From: an uncultured Clostridia bacterium
Lineage (GTDB): Bacteria; Bacillota; Clostridia; TANB77; CAG-508
DNA length: 7,572 nucleotides
NCBI GenBank assembly: GCA_947626705.1
Contig: CANQTJ010000078.1
Location: 1-7,572, forward strand
Direction of reading: 5' to 3'
Under the pieces are notes generated by a model. That model was not told the origin of the DNA and made no database searches. It saw only the letters and a list, made by a program, of their open reading frames with translations. The position numbers and the translations under genes are program-made. Positions 6,226 through 7,572 of the stretch are shown here, piece after piece (position 1 is the first letter of the stretch; each line of letters begins with the position of its first letter).

Positions 6226-7572
6226 ATGAAAAATAAATATTTACAAAATAAACAATATATAATATATATAATATTATTAGTAACAATAATATTTTTATAT
6301 AGTATATCAGCTATATCATCACCAATATATAAAGGAATACAATATAATGATTCGTCCGTATTTCAAATTATGGGAAGAGGAATATTAAATAAACAAATAT
6401 TATATAAAGATTTATTTGACCATAAAGGACCAATTTTATACATTATAGATGCAATTGCATATATTATAAGCCCTAATATTGGATTACTTATTATAGAGAT
6501 ATTGATTTGTTATATTGGAACAATCTTTATTTATAAAACATCAAACTTAGTAATAAAAAGAGGAGGATTATTAGTAAGTATATTTTACTTAATGTTAGCA
6601 TTCAAATATATTTGTGGTGGAAATATAACAGAAGAATATGGTATAGCATTTATAAGCATAGCACAATATTATATTTTAAAAATATTATTAAGGGATGAAT
6701 ATTATAAAAAAATAAACTGGATAATGATAGGGCTTACTTTTGCGATTACTTTTTTTATAAAACCTACATATATTGCAATATGGGTTGCATTTGGGATAAT
6801 AGAATTAATATATTTTATAAAAAATAGAAAAATAAAAGAATTATTTAAATATATATTATATATGTTAATTGGAATTTCAATTATTACGCTACCAATTGTT
6901 ATATATTTAGTAATAAACAATGATATACAAGAATTTATAAATGCATATTTTATTATGAATATGAAATATTCTAAATCTACAATGATTAAAAAAATAAAAA
7001 GTTTAATAAATTTAATAAAAGGATATCAATATAGTTTATTTATAATATTATCAATAATAACAGATTTATTACTTATATTTAATACAAAAAAATTAAAAAT
7101 AAAAAAAGAGTTAAAAATATTTATTGTAGTTTATTTTATAATATCAGTATTATTAACTATATGGGCGCCAAATCTTTATAGACATTATTTAATGCAGTTA
7201 GCTCCATGCATTACATTAGAATTTATATTTTTTATTTATATTATTTTAAAATATATAGATAATTATAATTTAAAAAAATATCTAAAACAATTACCTTTAA
7301 AAATTATATACTTTAGTATAATAATTTTTACATTTCTTCAAGCTATAGAGTTAAATGAATATATATTCAATTCGAAAAAAGGAGATGAAGTAAGACAAGC
7401 AATTGATGAAATTAAAGTATATATAGATGAAAATGATGAGATATTAGTATTAGGAAATGAACCATATTACTATTTATATTTAAATAAACAACCTAAATTT
7501 AAATATTTCTTTCAAGTTCCTATAATTAAATATGATAAAACTATAGCAGAAGAAACTATAAAATATGTTTAT
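6226..7572 (+). CDS. GT-C type integral-membrane glycosyltransferase (PMT/ArnT-like), 3' end outside window
   Basis: The frame is open for 449 codons to the window edge, so the C-terminus is missing. AAGGAG at 6210-6215 overlaps the end of ruvB and sets the ATG at 6226. Residues 11-30 form the first membrane helix, followed by an external loop with the acidic YNDSSVF segment (D42), where GT-C enzymes carry their catalytic Asp, and the conserved DLFDHKGP at 62-69. Further helices cover about 70-105 and 113-130, then GGNITEEYGIAF at about 131-142, characteristic of this family, and IKPTYIAIW. More helices follow and a soluble stretch begins near the end (KKGDEVRQAIDEI, then EILVLGNEPYYYLYL). 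GT-C enzymes transfer a sugar from a polyprenyl-phosphate donor outside the membrane to a lipid, glycan or protein. Donor and acceptor are unknown here. It probably belongs to the same operon as the upstream glycan genes. Confidence 0.85.
   Translation, partial: MKNKYLQNKQYIIYIILLVTIIFLYSISAISSPIYKGIQYNDSSVFQIMGRGILNKQILYKDLFDHKGPILYIIDAIAYIISPNIGLLIIEILICYIGTIFIYKTSNLVIKRGGLLVSIFYLMLAFKYICGGNITEEYGIAFISIAQYYILKILLRDEYYKKINWIMIGLTFAITFFIKPTYIAIWVAFGIIELIYFIKNRKIKELFKYILYMLIGISIITLPIVIYLVINNDIQEFINAYFIMNMKYSKSTMIKKIKSLINLIKGYQYSLFIILSIITDLLLIFNTKKLKIKKELKIFIVVYFIISVLLTIWAPNLYRHYLMQLAPCITLEFIFFIYIILKYIDNYNLKKYLKQLPLKIIYFSIIIFTFLQAIELNEYIFNSKKGDEVRQAIDEIKVYIDENDEILVLGNEPYYYLYLNKQPKFKYFFQVPIIKYDKTIAEETIKYVY

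Noticed and set aside
1..7572. CRISPR array, tRNA, rRNA, insertion sequence or minus-strand genes
   Set aside because: I saw no regularly spaced repeats, no cloverleaf or rRNA sequence and no transposase. The minus-strand open frames are hydrophobic, Leu/Ile-rich shadows of the + strand genes.

Overview
The window comes from a very AT-rich bacterium of the low-GC Gram-positive type, most likely an uncultured gut-type Clostridia or related Firmicutes. This rests on the codon use (ATA for Ile, AGA for Arg, A/T third positions), strong AGGAG-type ribosome sites, hairpin-plus-T terminators, and a Gly-rich exported protein of a kind I associate with such genomes. The taxon is inference. Every recognisable gene lies on the + strand, and TGA behaves as a stop.

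Layout. (1) Bases 3-383 are the 3' end of dnaJ, closed by a terminator. (2) Bases 414-814 hold no intact gene. They contain the remnant of a protein with a prepilin-like hydrophobic leader, an imperfect hairpin on each side of it, and a promoter for the next gene. The remnant shares a 42-bp, nearly identical in-frame block with that next gene. (3) Bases 815-2625 encode a membrane-anchored, Gly-rich surface protein of about 602 residues if read continuously. It is broken into three frames by two single-base changes of the same sign. A two-tier hairpin terminator follows. (4) From a good promoter at 2770-2798, one uninterrupted co-directional cluster runs to the window end. It encodes an Alg14-like membrane subunit, an Alg13-like catalytic subunit, an FAD-dependent oxidoreductase, RuvB, and a GT-C type integral-membrane glycosyltransferase that is cut off by the window edge.

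How the genes fit together. The Alg14/Alg13-type pair should form one membrane-bound glycosyltransferase that adds a sugar to a lipid-linked acceptor on the cytoplasmic face. The GT-C protein should use a polyprenyl-phosphate-linked donor on the outer face. The FAD enzyme belongs to a family I associate with glycan loci, but its substrate cannot be read from sequence. The cluster therefore looks like a cell-surface glycan or glycoconjugate pathway, with the Holliday-junction motor gene ruvB inserted in it and apparently translationally coupled to the FAD enzyme. The points most worth checking are the twice-shifted Gly-rich gene, its upstream relic, and the ruvB/glycan operon.
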